A DNA stretch of 64,000 nucleotides. Source: Anaerolineales bacterium. GTDB lineage: Bacteria > Chloroflexota > Anaerolineae > 4572-78 > J111. The stretch lies in the NCBI GenBank assembly GCA_020634855.1, contig JACKAU010000002.1, positions 372,001 through 436,000 on the forward strand. Reading direction: 5' to 3'. Below, one piece after another: positions 17,373 through 24,948 of the stretch; the stretch's first letter is position 1, and each line of letters starts with the position of its first letter. A program made the translations under genes and the position numbers. The notes beneath the pieces are model-generated. The model was not told the DNA's origin, searched no databases, and worked only from the letters and a program-made list of their open reading frames with translations.

Positions 17373-18342
17373 TGATCACCTCCGCTTGTCTCACTTTTTC
17401 CACCGGCTTGATCGTGAACGGCGGCAAAATGGCCTCGATTTCCCGGCGGCGGGGTTCGTACCAGGCCGGTAGTTTCAAGCTTTGCCCCAGCGTCTCCACC
17501 GGCTCATCGATCGCAAACCCCGGCGCATCGGTCGCAATTTCAAATAACACCCCGCCCGGCGACCTGAAGTAGATCGAGCGGAAATATTGGCGATCTCTAA
17601 CCGGCGTCACGCCTAAACCGGCTTGGGCTAACTGCTGCTGGTACTCTAACTGCTCCGAGTCATCCCTTGTGCGGAAGGCGATGTGGTGGACCGAACCAGC
17701 GCCCATCCGCCCAGCCGGGCGTTTCGGATCAACCAGGATATCGACATACAAGCCAATGTCATCAGATGCGCCCTTAAATCGCCAGCGGTTGCCTTCCTGA
17801 CCGACCAACTCGTAGCCCATTTGCTCGGTTAACAGCGCGCCGGTTCGTTCGGCTTCGGCCAACCACAGCGTTACGCCATGAAACGCCCGCAGCGCGTGTT
17901 CGGCCGGAATAGGACCGTCTTCCCAAAATTGATATGTGGCCGGCCCGTCTTTAACGATCAGTTCCAGCGCCATCCCGTCCGGGTCTTCAAACGAAATGAC
18001 GTCGTAGCCAAAGCGAGTTTCCGGCTGACCCACGGTCACCCCGTTCGACGCCAGATGATTGCGCCAAAAGTCAACCGAACCGGCATCGATAGAATAGGCT
18101 GATGCGCCAACCTCGCCGTTACCCCGTACCCCACGAGCGGCCATGGGCCACGGAAAGAAGGTCATAATCGACCCTGGCGTGCCAACTTTATCGCCATAAT
18201 AAAAATGATAGGTTCCGGGATCGTCAAAGTTGACGGTGGTTTTGACTAATCGCTGGCCCAGAACATTGTGGTAGAAATTGACGTTCGTCTGCGGATTCCG
18301 GGCTAGTGCAGTAATATGATGAAGTCCTTGAATGGGTTGCAT
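17365..18342 (-). CDS. Ring-cleaving dioxygenase, glyoxalase/vicinal-oxygen-chelate fold (MhqO-like)
   Basis: A 325-residue protein of two tandem VOC (glyoxalase/bleomycin-resistance/extradiol dioxygenase) modules. It begins MQPIQGLHHITALARNPQTN, carrying the first metal-ligand His, and the second module has GSVHHIAFRTRDD. The late FRSPGGVLFEIATDAPGF supplies the Glu ligand. Members related to MhqO are proposed to open hydroquinone or catechol rings. It is the first gene of a two-gene operon with the esterase and lies 81 bp from the MarR-type gene, with a candidate operator (18381) in between. Confidence 0.87.
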   Translation of the reverse strand: MQPIQGLHHITALARNPQTNVNFYHNVLGQRLVKTTVNFDDPGTYHFYYGDKVGTPGSIMTFFPWPMAARGVRGNGEVGASAYSIDAGSVDFWRNHLASNGVTVGQPETRFGYDVISFEDPDGMALELIVKDGPATYQFWEDGPIPAEHALRAFHGVTLWLAEAERTGALLTEQMGYELVGQEGNRWRFKGASDDIGLYVDILVDPKRPAGRMGAGSVHHIAFRTRDDSEQLEYQQQLAQAGLGVTPVRDRQYFRSIYFRSPGGVLFEIATDAPGFAIDEPVETLGQSLKLPAWYEPRRREIEAILPPFTIKPVEKVRQAEVINE

Positions 18343-18380
18343 TATATTGCTCTCCTTTAGTTTAAATCGACACCCAATCG

Positions 18381-18392
18381 TTTAATATCAAA
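18381..18392. promoter_or_regulatory. Candidate MarR-type operator upstream of the dioxygenase gene
   Basis: The 12-mer TTTAATATCAAA lies 39 nt upstream of the dioxygenase start codon. It differs at one position from the perfect palindrome found upstream of the marR-like gene at 18900. Confidence 0.45.
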
Positions 18393-18423
18393 TTATTTAA
18401 TAAAAAACTTTTTACTACGCGTA

Positions 18424-18876
18424 TTAGACGGGTTCACTTAAACCAATCTTACGACATAGGGCAGCCAGTTGAGCTTGTTCCTCTTGGGTCAATGCGCCCA
18501 TTTCCTGGACCACTACCCGCACGTGGCGCGGAAAAAGGTCCTGAATTAAGTTCTGACCGGCCTCGGTTAAATGGACGGTGATGAAACGACGATCATCTTC
18601 ATCGCGTTCGCGGCAGACCACACCTCGCTTGACTAGATTGTCGATGACCAAGGTCATGTTGCCGCCCGTTTTCAATATCTTTTCGCCCAGTTCGTTTTGA
18701 TGCAGCGGCCCCAGATGGTAGAGCGCCTCAAGAACGCCAAATTGGCTGATGGTCAGATTAACTTCTTTCAAATGGTGATTGATCCGAGCTGAAACCGCGT
18801 CAGCCGCCCGTGATAGTTTGATATAGGCGTCTAAAGCTACGCGCTCGGTTTCTGTTCCCTGATAATGTGTACTCAT
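18424..18876 (-). CDS. MarR-family transcriptional regulator (MhqR-like)
   Basis: A winged-helix regulator of 150 residues, the normal MarR size. The helix-turn-helix follows LHQNELGEKILKTGGNMTLVIDNLVKRG and the wing has the conserved D-x-R (RERDEDDRRFITVHLTEAG). A single Cys lies in the wing start (VVCRERDEDD) and another near the C-terminus. Thiol sensing, as in several MarR relatives, is possible but unproven. Its position upstream of the dioxygenase-esterase pair on the same strand, and the shared 12-mer in both leaders, suggest it represses itself and that operon. Confidence 0.9.
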   Translation of the reverse strand: MSTHYQGTETERVALDAYIKLSRAADAVSARINHHLKEVNLTISQFGVLEALYHLGPLHQNELGEKILKTGGNMTLVIDNLVKRGVVCRERDEDDRRFITVHLTEAGQNLIQDLFPRHVRVVVQEMGALTQEEQAQLAALCRKIGLSEPV

Positions 18877-18899
18877 AAATTCAATTCAATCTTTAACGA

Positions 18900-18911
18900 T
18901 TTAATATTAAA
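18900..18911. promoter_or_regulatory. Candidate MarR-type operator (perfect 12-bp palindrome)
   Basis: TTTAATATTAAA is a perfect 12-bp palindrome 24 nt upstream of the marR-like start codon. A near copy lies upstream of the neighbouring dioxygenase gene. AT-rich palindromes arise by chance, so the pairing is the main evidence. Confidence 0.45.
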
Positions 18912-18965
18912 ATATTACACCAAAATCAGATTTTTGTCAAGAGGCACTTAACCATAACTTAAACG

Positions 18966-20366
18966 CTAATCTGCGACCTCCTCATCGAAGTCAAACTCAA
19001 TTAAATCGCGGAGCAGTTCGATCTGAGCTTTGACGGCATTCTCGCTGGTCCCACCCAGGCTGTCGCGGCGGTCGGCAGCGCGATTAAAGGTCAGTCGTTC
19101 GTGAACGTCGCGGTCAAACAGATCGCTGAATTTTTTGTAAGCGGCCAGAGGAAAGGAGTAAAGGGGCTGATCGATAGCGATGGCCTGCTGCACTATTTTA
19201 CCCACCAGATGGTGCGCCTCGCGGAACGGCAGCCCCTTGTCAACCAGATAATCGGCCAGCTCGGTTGCCAGCATAAGGCTGTCCATCGCGTCGTAAATAC
19301 GACCAGGGTTGACCTTGAGCGTTTTGATGACTCCGGCCGCAATCGGCAGGGTCATACCCAGAGTATCAACCGTGTCGAATAGCGGCTCTTTGTCTTCTTG
19401 CGAGTCTTTGTTGTAGGTTGACGGCTGGCCTTTGAGCGTGGTCAGCAGCCCGGTTAGCGAGCCAACCACCCGCCCGGTTTTACCCCGTATCAACTCCAGC
19501 GAGTCGGGATTCTTCTTTTGGGGCATGAGGCTGGAGCCGGTCGAGTAGGCGTCGTCAAGCTCGACAAAACCGAACTCACGGCTACTATAGATGATGAGGT
19601 CTTCGGCCAACCGGCTGAGGTGCAGTTGGGTGATCGCGGCCCAACTGAGAAACTCGGCAATGTAGTCCCGGTCGCTGACGGCATCCATACTATTGGCCGT
19701 CAGCGCTGCAAAGCCCAGAGCTTGAGCCAGAAAAACGCGATCAATCTTGAAGGGATTGCCCGACAACGCCCCGCTCCCCAGCGGCATCACATCGACCCGT
19801 TGGGTCAGATCGTCCAAGCGTTCTTTGTCACGCTGAAACATCCAGGCATAGCTCAATAACCAATGCGAAAAGCGAACAGGTTGGGCCTGCTGCAAATGAG
19901 TGTAGCCAGGCATAATCACGTTGAGATGCGTGATGGCCTGGCTAACAATCACCCCTTGCAGCGTATCGAGCTGCTCCCGCAGGACGACCAGCTTCCGTTT
20001 GAGCCAGAGCCGGGTGTCGGTGGCGACCTGATCGTTGCGGGAGCGGCCGGTGTGGAGTTTGCCGGCTAAATCGCCGATCAGCTCGCCCAGCCGGCGCTCA
20101 ACCGCCGAATGGATATCTTCATCGCCACTTTTCAGCTCAAAACGCCGTTGGGAAAATTCGGCGCGAATTTCATCCAGGCCATCCTGGATAATATCGGCTT
20201 CCTCTTCGGTTAGCACGCTCGCCCTGGCCAACGCCTTGGCGTAAGCCATGCTGCCATCCAGATCAGCCTCCCATAGCCGGATGTCGAAAAAGATACTGTC
20301 ATTGAATTTGCGCATAAGCGCGTCGGTTGCGCCGCTAAAGCGTCCGCCCCAGAGCTGCTGTGACAT
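18966..20366 (-). CDS. argH: Argininosuccinate lyase
   Basis: Cleaves argininosuccinate to arginine and fumarate, the last step of arginine synthesis. The fumarase-superfamily signature GSSLMPQKKNPD with its catalytic Ser loop is present near residue 280, together with HTGRSRNDQVATDTRLW and the substrate-binding GYTHLQQAQPVRFSHWL. I place the start at ATG 20366 (MSQQLWGGRFSG), 4 bp after the argG stop, giving 466 residues. A longer upstream frame would run into argG. It forms an operon with argG. Confidence 0.96.
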   Translation of the reverse strand: MSQQLWGGRFSGATDALMRKFNDSIFFDIRLWEADLDGSMAYAKALARASVLTEEEADIIQDGLDEIRAEFSQRRFELKSGDEDIHSAVERRLGELIGDLAGKLHTGRSRNDQVATDTRLWLKRKLVVLREQLDTLQGVIVSQAITHLNVIMPGYTHLQQAQPVRFSHWLLSYAWMFQRDKERLDDLTQRVDVMPLGSGALSGNPFKIDRVFLAQALGFAALTANSMDAVSDRDYIAEFLSWAAITQLHLSRLAEDLIIYSSREFGFVELDDAYSTGSSLMPQKKNPDSLELIRGKTGRVVGSLTGLLTTLKGQPSTYNKDSQEDKEPLFDTVDTLGMTLPIAAGVIKTLKVNPGRIYDAMDSLMLATELADYLVDKGLPFREAHHLVGKIVQQAIAIDQPLYSFPLAAYKKFSDLFDRDVHERLTFNRAADRRDSLGGTSENAVKAQIELLRDLIEFDFDEEVAD

Positions 20367-20370
20367 CCCG

Positions 20371-21642
20371 CTAATCCCGTTTGAATTTGCTGTAGTCCGG
20401 TTCTTCGTGCCGGCCACGGCGCGCGCCTTCAAGGCCCAGCATGGCATTTACCTTGAGCGGCAGGCCAAAGAGCTTAATGAAACCTTCGGCGTCGGCTTGA
20501 TTGTAGACATCTTCTTCGCCAAATGTAGCAAAATCCTCGCGGTAAAGACTGTAGGGCGACCGTCGGCCGACCAATGTCACGTTGCCTTTGTAAAGTTTCA
20601 ATCGGGCCGTACCGGTGACGCGCTCCTGGGTGACATCGACAAAGGCATCCAGCGCATCGCGCAGTTGAGTGAACCACAAACCGTTGTAAACCAGTTCGGC
20701 GTATTTGAGGGCGATCATATCTTTATAATGAAGGGTCAGTTTATCCAGGCAAATCTGCTCCAGCCCCTGGTGGGCTTCCAATAGAATCGTACCACCGGGC
20801 GTTTCGTATACCCCGTGGCTTTTCATACCCACCAGCCGGTTTTCCACCAGATCGACCCGCCCCACGCCGTGCCGCCCGCCGATTTCGTTGAGTTCGGAGA
20901 TGAGGCTAATCGGTCCGCGGGCTACGCCATTGATTTTCTTAGGAATACCCTCCTGGAAATCGATCTCAATATATTCGGGCTGATTGGGGGCATCTTCGGG
21001 ATCGACAGACAGTTGAAACATGGCCTTTTCCGGCTCGAGCCAGGGATCCTCCAAGATACCGCCTTCGTGGCTCAAGTGCCAGATGTTCCGATCGCGGCTG
21101 TAGATCGATTTTTCGGTTACAGAGACCGGTACATTGTACTCGGCGGCATAATCCAGCGCGTCTTCGCGCGAGCGAATGTCCCACTCACGCCAGGGAGCGA
21201 TGACCTGGAGTTTGGGATTTAAGGCTTGGTAGGTCAGTTCGAAGCGAACCTGGTCATTGCCTTTGCCGGTGGCTCCGTGCGCAACAGCGTCGGCGCCTTC
21301 GATTTCGGCAATTTCAACTTGCCGCCGGGCGATGATCGGCCGGGCAAAGCTGGTTCCCAACAAGTATTTGCGCTCGTAGACCGCCCCGGCCCGTAGCGTC
21401 GGAAAAACGAATTGGGAAATAAACTCCTCGCGCAGGTCTTCAACATAACATTTGCTGGCTCCGGAAGCCAGGGCTTTTTCTTCCAAGCCGTCAAGCTCTT
21501 CCGCCTGGCCTAAATTGGCGCACATGCAAACGACTTCGCAGTTGTAGTTATTTTTCAACCAGGGGACGATCACGCTGGTATCCAGGCCACCGGAATAGGC
21601 CAGTACCACTTTCTTTACATTGGGGTTAACTTTATTATCCAT
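20371..21642 (-). CDS. argG: Argininosuccinate synthase
   Basis: Joins citrulline and aspartate with ATP to give argininosuccinate. The N-terminal PP-loop LAYSGGLDTSVIVPWLK is near residue 13, and GATGKGNDQVRFELTY and GRHGVGRVDLVENRLVG are diagnostic. At 423 residues it is about 20 longer than typical, mostly at the C-terminus (ARRGRHEEPDYSKFKRD), a tail I cannot assign. It is the first gene of argG-argH and follows 166 bp of spacer without a recognised ArgR box. Confidence 0.96.
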   Translation of the reverse strand: MDNKVNPNVKKVVLAYSGGLDTSVIVPWLKNNYNCEVVCMCANLGQAEELDGLEEKALASGASKCYVEDLREEFISQFVFPTLRAGAVYERKYLLGTSFARPIIARRQVEIAEIEGADAVAHGATGKGNDQVRFELTYQALNPKLQVIAPWREWDIRSREDALDYAAEYNVPVSVTEKSIYSRDRNIWHLSHEGGILEDPWLEPEKAMFQLSVDPEDAPNQPEYIEIDFQEGIPKKINGVARGPISLISELNEIGGRHGVGRVDLVENRLVGMKSHGVYETPGGTILLEAHQGLEQICLDKLTLHYKDMIALKYAELVYNGLWFTQLRDALDAFVDVTQERVTGTARLKLYKGNVTLVGRRSPYSLYREDFATFGEEDVYNQADAEGFIKLFGLPLKVNAMLGLEGARRGRHEEPDYSKFKRD

Positions 21643-21808
21643 ACGGGTAGGTGATAGTTTCCTTTCGCCATTGCTTTTTCAAGGTGATGGTGTAACATTT
21701 CAATCTTTCGGAGCGTACAACAACGGATCAGGAATGAACTAATTTTATCCTTTTCTATCCGTTTATCTCTGCATCCGTTGTTATTTTTCTAAGTTATGAG
21801 AAGATTCA

Positions 21809-22027
21809 CTAGGCTTTACGCCGAAAATCATCAATCTTTCGGATCAATACGGCAGCGGCTCCCGTTAAGCTGATGATATCGCCGGCGGTAATGGGGTCGG
21901 GGTCTTCACCGGGGACAGCCTCTTTGGGCGCTGTCATCAGTAAGTACGCCCCGCCGGCTCCAAGCAAAGCTCCGATGACCGCTCCGATCGCTAGACCGCG
22001 CTTTGTTTTGGCTGATTCAAGATCCAT
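21809..22027 (-). CDS. Small single-helix membrane protein
   Basis: A 72-residue protein (MDLESAKTKRGLAIGAVIGA...) with one glycine-rich transmembrane helix (about 10-32) and a charged C-terminal helix (LIRKIDDFRRKA). The glycine-zipper helix resembles YtxH-like stress proteins, but similarity is too short to claim. I chose ATG 22027 because GGAGAA lies 8 nt upstream. The longer frame has no supporting features. It stands alone downstream of a 60-bp palindromic repeat. Confidence 0.65.
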   Translation of the reverse strand: MDLESAKTKRGLAIGAVIGALLGAGGAYLLMTAPKEAVPGEDPDPITAGDIISLTGAAAVLIRKIDDFRRKA

Positions 22028-22490
22028 TTCTTTTCTCCAAATGTTTTTCAGTCCTCTAAAAGGCAGGCTGATTATAGTACACAACTGCAAAAAAGTGAAG
22101 CAACTGCTTCTCTGAAAATAAGGGCTTGGAGCGTCAAAGTAAACTTTGACCTGACGGTCAGTGTGACAAAGCAAGCGTTGTCGCTCCGTTACATTTTCAT
22201 TTTCATTGCCGGATAATAGGTTCGGTCGTGTTCCCTCTAAGCTCTGGGATGATCTGGTGTATTTGCCAGAAAAATTTTAAGTTCATTAAACCTAAGTTGA
22301 CATAAATAATTGAGGTAATACAAACAGGTTACATCATTTATCACATGTCAAGGGACTAGATGGTCATTGTAACGCTCAAAAAACTGTGTTATACTTCCAT
22401 TTGAAAAAATACCTGCTCTTTGACAAACAGGTTTGCTTAAGACTCCACAAAATAGTAAAATGTTAGCTCTAGCCGCGGAGAATAAATAAT
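22028..22490. other. Intergenic region (463 bp) with a palindromic element
   Basis: Divergent spacer between the small membrane protein gene and a receiver gene. It contains the 60-bp element at 22128-22187 and otherwise AT-rich sequence with no gene I can support. Confidence 0.6.
22128..22187 (-). repeat. 60-bp palindromic element, copy A
   Basis: The ends are inverted (GGAGCG / CGCTCC). Between them lie three consecutive small hairpins: GTCAAAG/CTTTGAC, CTGAC/GTCAG and GACAA/TTGTC. Read on the minus strand it matches copy B (49352-49411) at most positions over exactly 60 bp without gaps. It lies in a non-coding spacer. Confidence 0.8.
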
Positions 22491-22922
22491 ATGGCTAATA
22501 TTCTTTACGCCGAAGATGATCGAGATTGTCGCGAGTTATTTGCTTATGCCCTCCGGCAAAAAAACCACAAGGTCCACGAAGCCATTAATGGGTCTCAAGC
22601 TGTGCAGATTGTGCGCGAGGAACCAATTGATCTGATAATTCTTGACTCACGTATGCCCATGACTACCGGCTATGATGCGGCTCGTACTATCGCCAAAGAG
22701 CGGCCGGATATTCCCGTGGTGTTCTTTAGCGCCAGAGGCATGCACCGAGAAATCACCATGGCTTTTGATTGCGGGCCGATGGTGGTGGACTATTTGGTTA
22801 AGCCGCTTTCTCCTCAGCAGATAATTGATCGGGTTGAGTCGATTATTGAAGAGTGCCGCATCCGTGGATTAGAGTCGGTTCGTGAAGAAAATATGGCGCG
22901 TGAGTTAGTTACTGAGTGGTAA
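22491..22922 (+). CDS. Single-domain response regulator
   Basis: A receiver of 143 residues. The acidic pocket is in ILYAEDDRDCRELF, the acceptor Asp in LIILDSRMPMTTGYD and the Lys in YLVKPLSPQQI. A C-terminal helical tail (about 118-143) is longer than in CheY. GGAGAA precedes the ATG. It lies 15 bp before a cNMP-binding phosphatase gene and probably signals through it. Confidence 0.9.
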   Translation: MANILYAEDDRDCRELFAYALRQKNHKVHEAINGSQAVQIVREEPIDLIILDSRMPMTTGYDAARTIAKERPDIPVVFFSARGMHREITMAFDCGPMVVDYLVKPLSPQQIIDRVESIIEECRIRGLESVREENMARELVTEW

Positions 22923-22937
22923 AAATGAGGCAAACCT

Positions 22938-24173
22938 TTGGATGATGAAATCCGTGCCGCACTAGAGCTTGCACTGGGAATACTCCCCGATGACGATCTC
23001 AACGTTTTAATTCAGGCGGTCAATAAAAGCGAATATGAAGCCGGCTCTATTGTTTGCCGCGAAGGTGAACTGGAGCCAGTTTTTTATATTATCCAGGATG
23101 GCAAAGTCGCCTTTACCAAAAAGATGGATAAAGGCGAGCAGTTTCTGGGTCTAAAGGGGCGTGGGGAATTTTTCGGCGAACTAGGCGTACTCGATCGGGC
23201 GCCTCGGGCCGCCACGGTTCACGCCATCTCAGACTGTAAGCTGCTCGAAATTCATGAAACCACCTTGGATATGATCCTGACCCGCAATCCCTCGGTGGCC
23301 CGAGCCATCATGCGTGGCATTACCCGTAGCGTGCGCGACACCGACCAGATCACTATTGCCGAACTCCAACTCAAAAATGATGAATTGGGCCGGACTCTGG
23401 ACAACTTGCGAGCCGCGCAAGCCGAATTAGTCCGCCGAGAACGGATGAAGCGCGATCTGGAAATTGCGGCCATCGTTCACCAAAGCATCCTACCGACCTC
23501 GTTTCCCGAAATTCCCAACTTTGAATTTGCCGCCATCGCCCGACCTGCCCGTGAAATCGGCGGCGACCTGTACGATGTTATTCCCATCGATGATAAAAAT
23601 GTGGGGATTGTCATGGCCGATGCGTCGGGAAAAAGTGTGCAAGCGGCGATTTACATGGCCGTCGTTCGGGCCCTATTCTTAAGTCAGGCTCACGCTCACC
23701 TCTCTACCACCGAAATTGCCCATCAGGTTCACGAACTACTCCTCAAAGTCTCGACGGCCGAGATGTTCGTAACGGCCTTCTACGCCAATCTCAACTACAC
23801 CACGCGGTCGATGACGTATATTCGGGGCGGGCATGATCGACCGGTGCTTTATCGGGCGGCAACGCAAGAGATCGAGCTGTTGGATGCACCTGGCCGCTTT
23901 TTAGGTTTGCTGCCCAATCTTATTGTCCAAGAAGAAAGCCTCTCTTTTGAAAAAGGCGATATCCTGGTTTGTTACAGCGACGGCGTAACCGATGCTACGC
24001 GGCCTGATGACCAAGAAATGTACGGCCTGGAACGGCTTCAGACCATCGTTACCAGAGAAGGCCATCGCCCGGCCAAAGAGTTGGCTAACATTATTGTGAC
24101 CGACATCGACGAGTTCCGGGATGGGGAAGAACAACCGGATGATCTGACTCTCTTGATTACGAAGGCCGTTTAA
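22938..24173 (+). CDS. Cyclic-nucleotide-binding domain - PP2C (SpoIIE/RsbU-type) phosphatase
   Basis: A 411-residue signalling phosphatase. Residues about 20-135 form a CRP-like cNMP-binding domain (GSIVCREGELEPVFYIIQDG, GEFFGELGVLDRAPRAATV). A coiled coil (about 145-180) connects to the phosphatase (about 180-411) with EIGGDLYDV, MADASGKSVQAAIYM, YSDGVTDATRP and DDLTLLITKAV. The start is TTG at 22938 (LDDEIRAALEL read with Met), with GAGG just upstream, as the local ATGs are out of frame. By analogy it would dephosphorylate an anti-anti-sigma factor in response to a nucleotide. The partners are not in this window. Confidence 0.9.
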   Translation: MDDEIRAALELALGILPDDDLNVLIQAVNKSEYEAGSIVCREGELEPVFYIIQDGKVAFTKKMDKGEQFLGLKGRGEFFGELGVLDRAPRAATVHAISDCKLLEIHETTLDMILTRNPSVARAIMRGITRSVRDTDQITIAELQLKNDELGRTLDNLRAAQAELVRRERMKRDLEIAAIVHQSILPTSFPEIPNFEFAAIARPAREIGGDLYDVIPIDDKNVGIVMADASGKSVQAAIYMAVVRALFLSQAHAHLSTTEIAHQVHELLLKVSTAEMFVTAFYANLNYTTRSMTYIRGGHDRPVLYRAATQEIELLDAPGRFLGLLPNLIVQEESLSFEKGDILVCYSDGVTDATRPDDQEMYGLERLQTIVTREGHRPAKELANIIVTDIDEFRDGEEQPDDLTLLITKAV

Positions 24174-24262
24174 GTTCAACCGCGTCACGCAAAACTGAAG
24201 CCTCACTCGCCAAAAAAGTATAATAGTTGACAACCATCCTCAATATTGGAGAAAAATAAAGT

Positions 24263-24874
24263 ATGGCTGATTGGGATCAAAAAACTCGCAGGACACGCCG
24301 CCCGCGTCGCCTGGAAGAAGTGCAATCCGCGGAAGTCGGTTTTCCGATTGCGTGGATTTTAATTGGAGCGCTATCCGGCCTGATTGTCATTGGACTGGTC
24401 GGACTGGGTGTGCTCAATATTATCAGAAAACAATCCATTACCCCCACGCCTAGCACTATCCCCGGCGTGGTTCCCACCGAAGCCGTGGCCGAAGCGACGC
24501 CGGGACAAGCCGTAGCGTCGCCCACCATTCCGCCTGTTGTCACCTTAGAACCAACTGCGACACTGCCCCCAACCGCTACCCCTGTGCCGACCCTACCGGC
24601 CGCATTAGCGCCGGATGTGTACGCCAAAGTGATCGGAACGGAGGGAGCCGGCGTCAGTATGCGATCTGGGCCGGGGACGAACAACGCCCGCCTGACCGTG
24701 GCTAACGAAGACAGCATCGTCTTAATTCTGAAAGGGCCTGAGGCCGACGAAAATCAGGAAGATTTTGTCTGGTGGTATATCCGCGATGAAGATCAAAATG
24801 AAGGATGGGTCGTCCAAGATTTCCTCGAACCCAGCCTGCCGCCCGAAGCTTTGGAGCAACAAAGCGGTAACTAA
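24263..24874 (+). CDS. Membrane-anchored SH3b-domain protein
   Basis: A 203-residue protein with an arginine-rich cytoplasmic N-terminus (KTRRTRRPRR) and one transmembrane helix (about 28-50). A Thr/Pro/Val-rich extracellular linker (about 55-115) follows, then a bacterial SH3 (type 3) domain from about 117, with the typical VSMRSGPGTNNARL and VWWYIRDEDQNEGWVVQDF blocks. Such domains bind cell-wall or surface ligands. The orientation, with the SH3 outside, is inferred from the positive charges before the helix. It is followed by the ligA promoter. Confidence 0.85.
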   Translation: MADWDQKTRRTRRPRRLEEVQSAEVGFPIAWILIGALSGLIVIGLVGLGVLNIIRKQSITPTPSTIPGVVPTEAVAEATPGQAVASPTIPPVVTLEPTATLPPTATPVPTLPAALAPDVYAKVIGTEGAGVSMRSGPGTNNARLTVANEDSIVLILKGPEADENQEDFVWWYIRDEDQNEGWVVQDFLEPSLPPEALEQQSGN

Positions 24875-24877
24875 CAG

Positions 24878-24905
24878 TTGATACTGGGCAGTTTTGCCCT
24901 ATAAT
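24878..24905 (+). promoter_or_regulatory. Probable ligA promoter
   Basis: TTGATA at 24878-24883, a 16-bp spacer and a perfect TATAAT at 24900-24905. The -10 box overlaps the left arm of the terminator hairpin that follows. Confidence 0.6.
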
Positions 24906-24938
24906 AGGCATCGCTTGCAATGGCGATGCCTATTTTTT
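24904..24938 (+). terminator. Terminator hairpin directly before ligA
   Basis: An 11-bp perfect stem (24904-24914 with 24923-24933), an 8-nt loop and a T run. It would end the SH3-gene transcript. It lies only about 10 nt before the ligA ATG and its T run abuts the GGAGAG ribosome site. Confidence 0.8.
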
Positions 24939-24948
24939 TGGAGAGATC

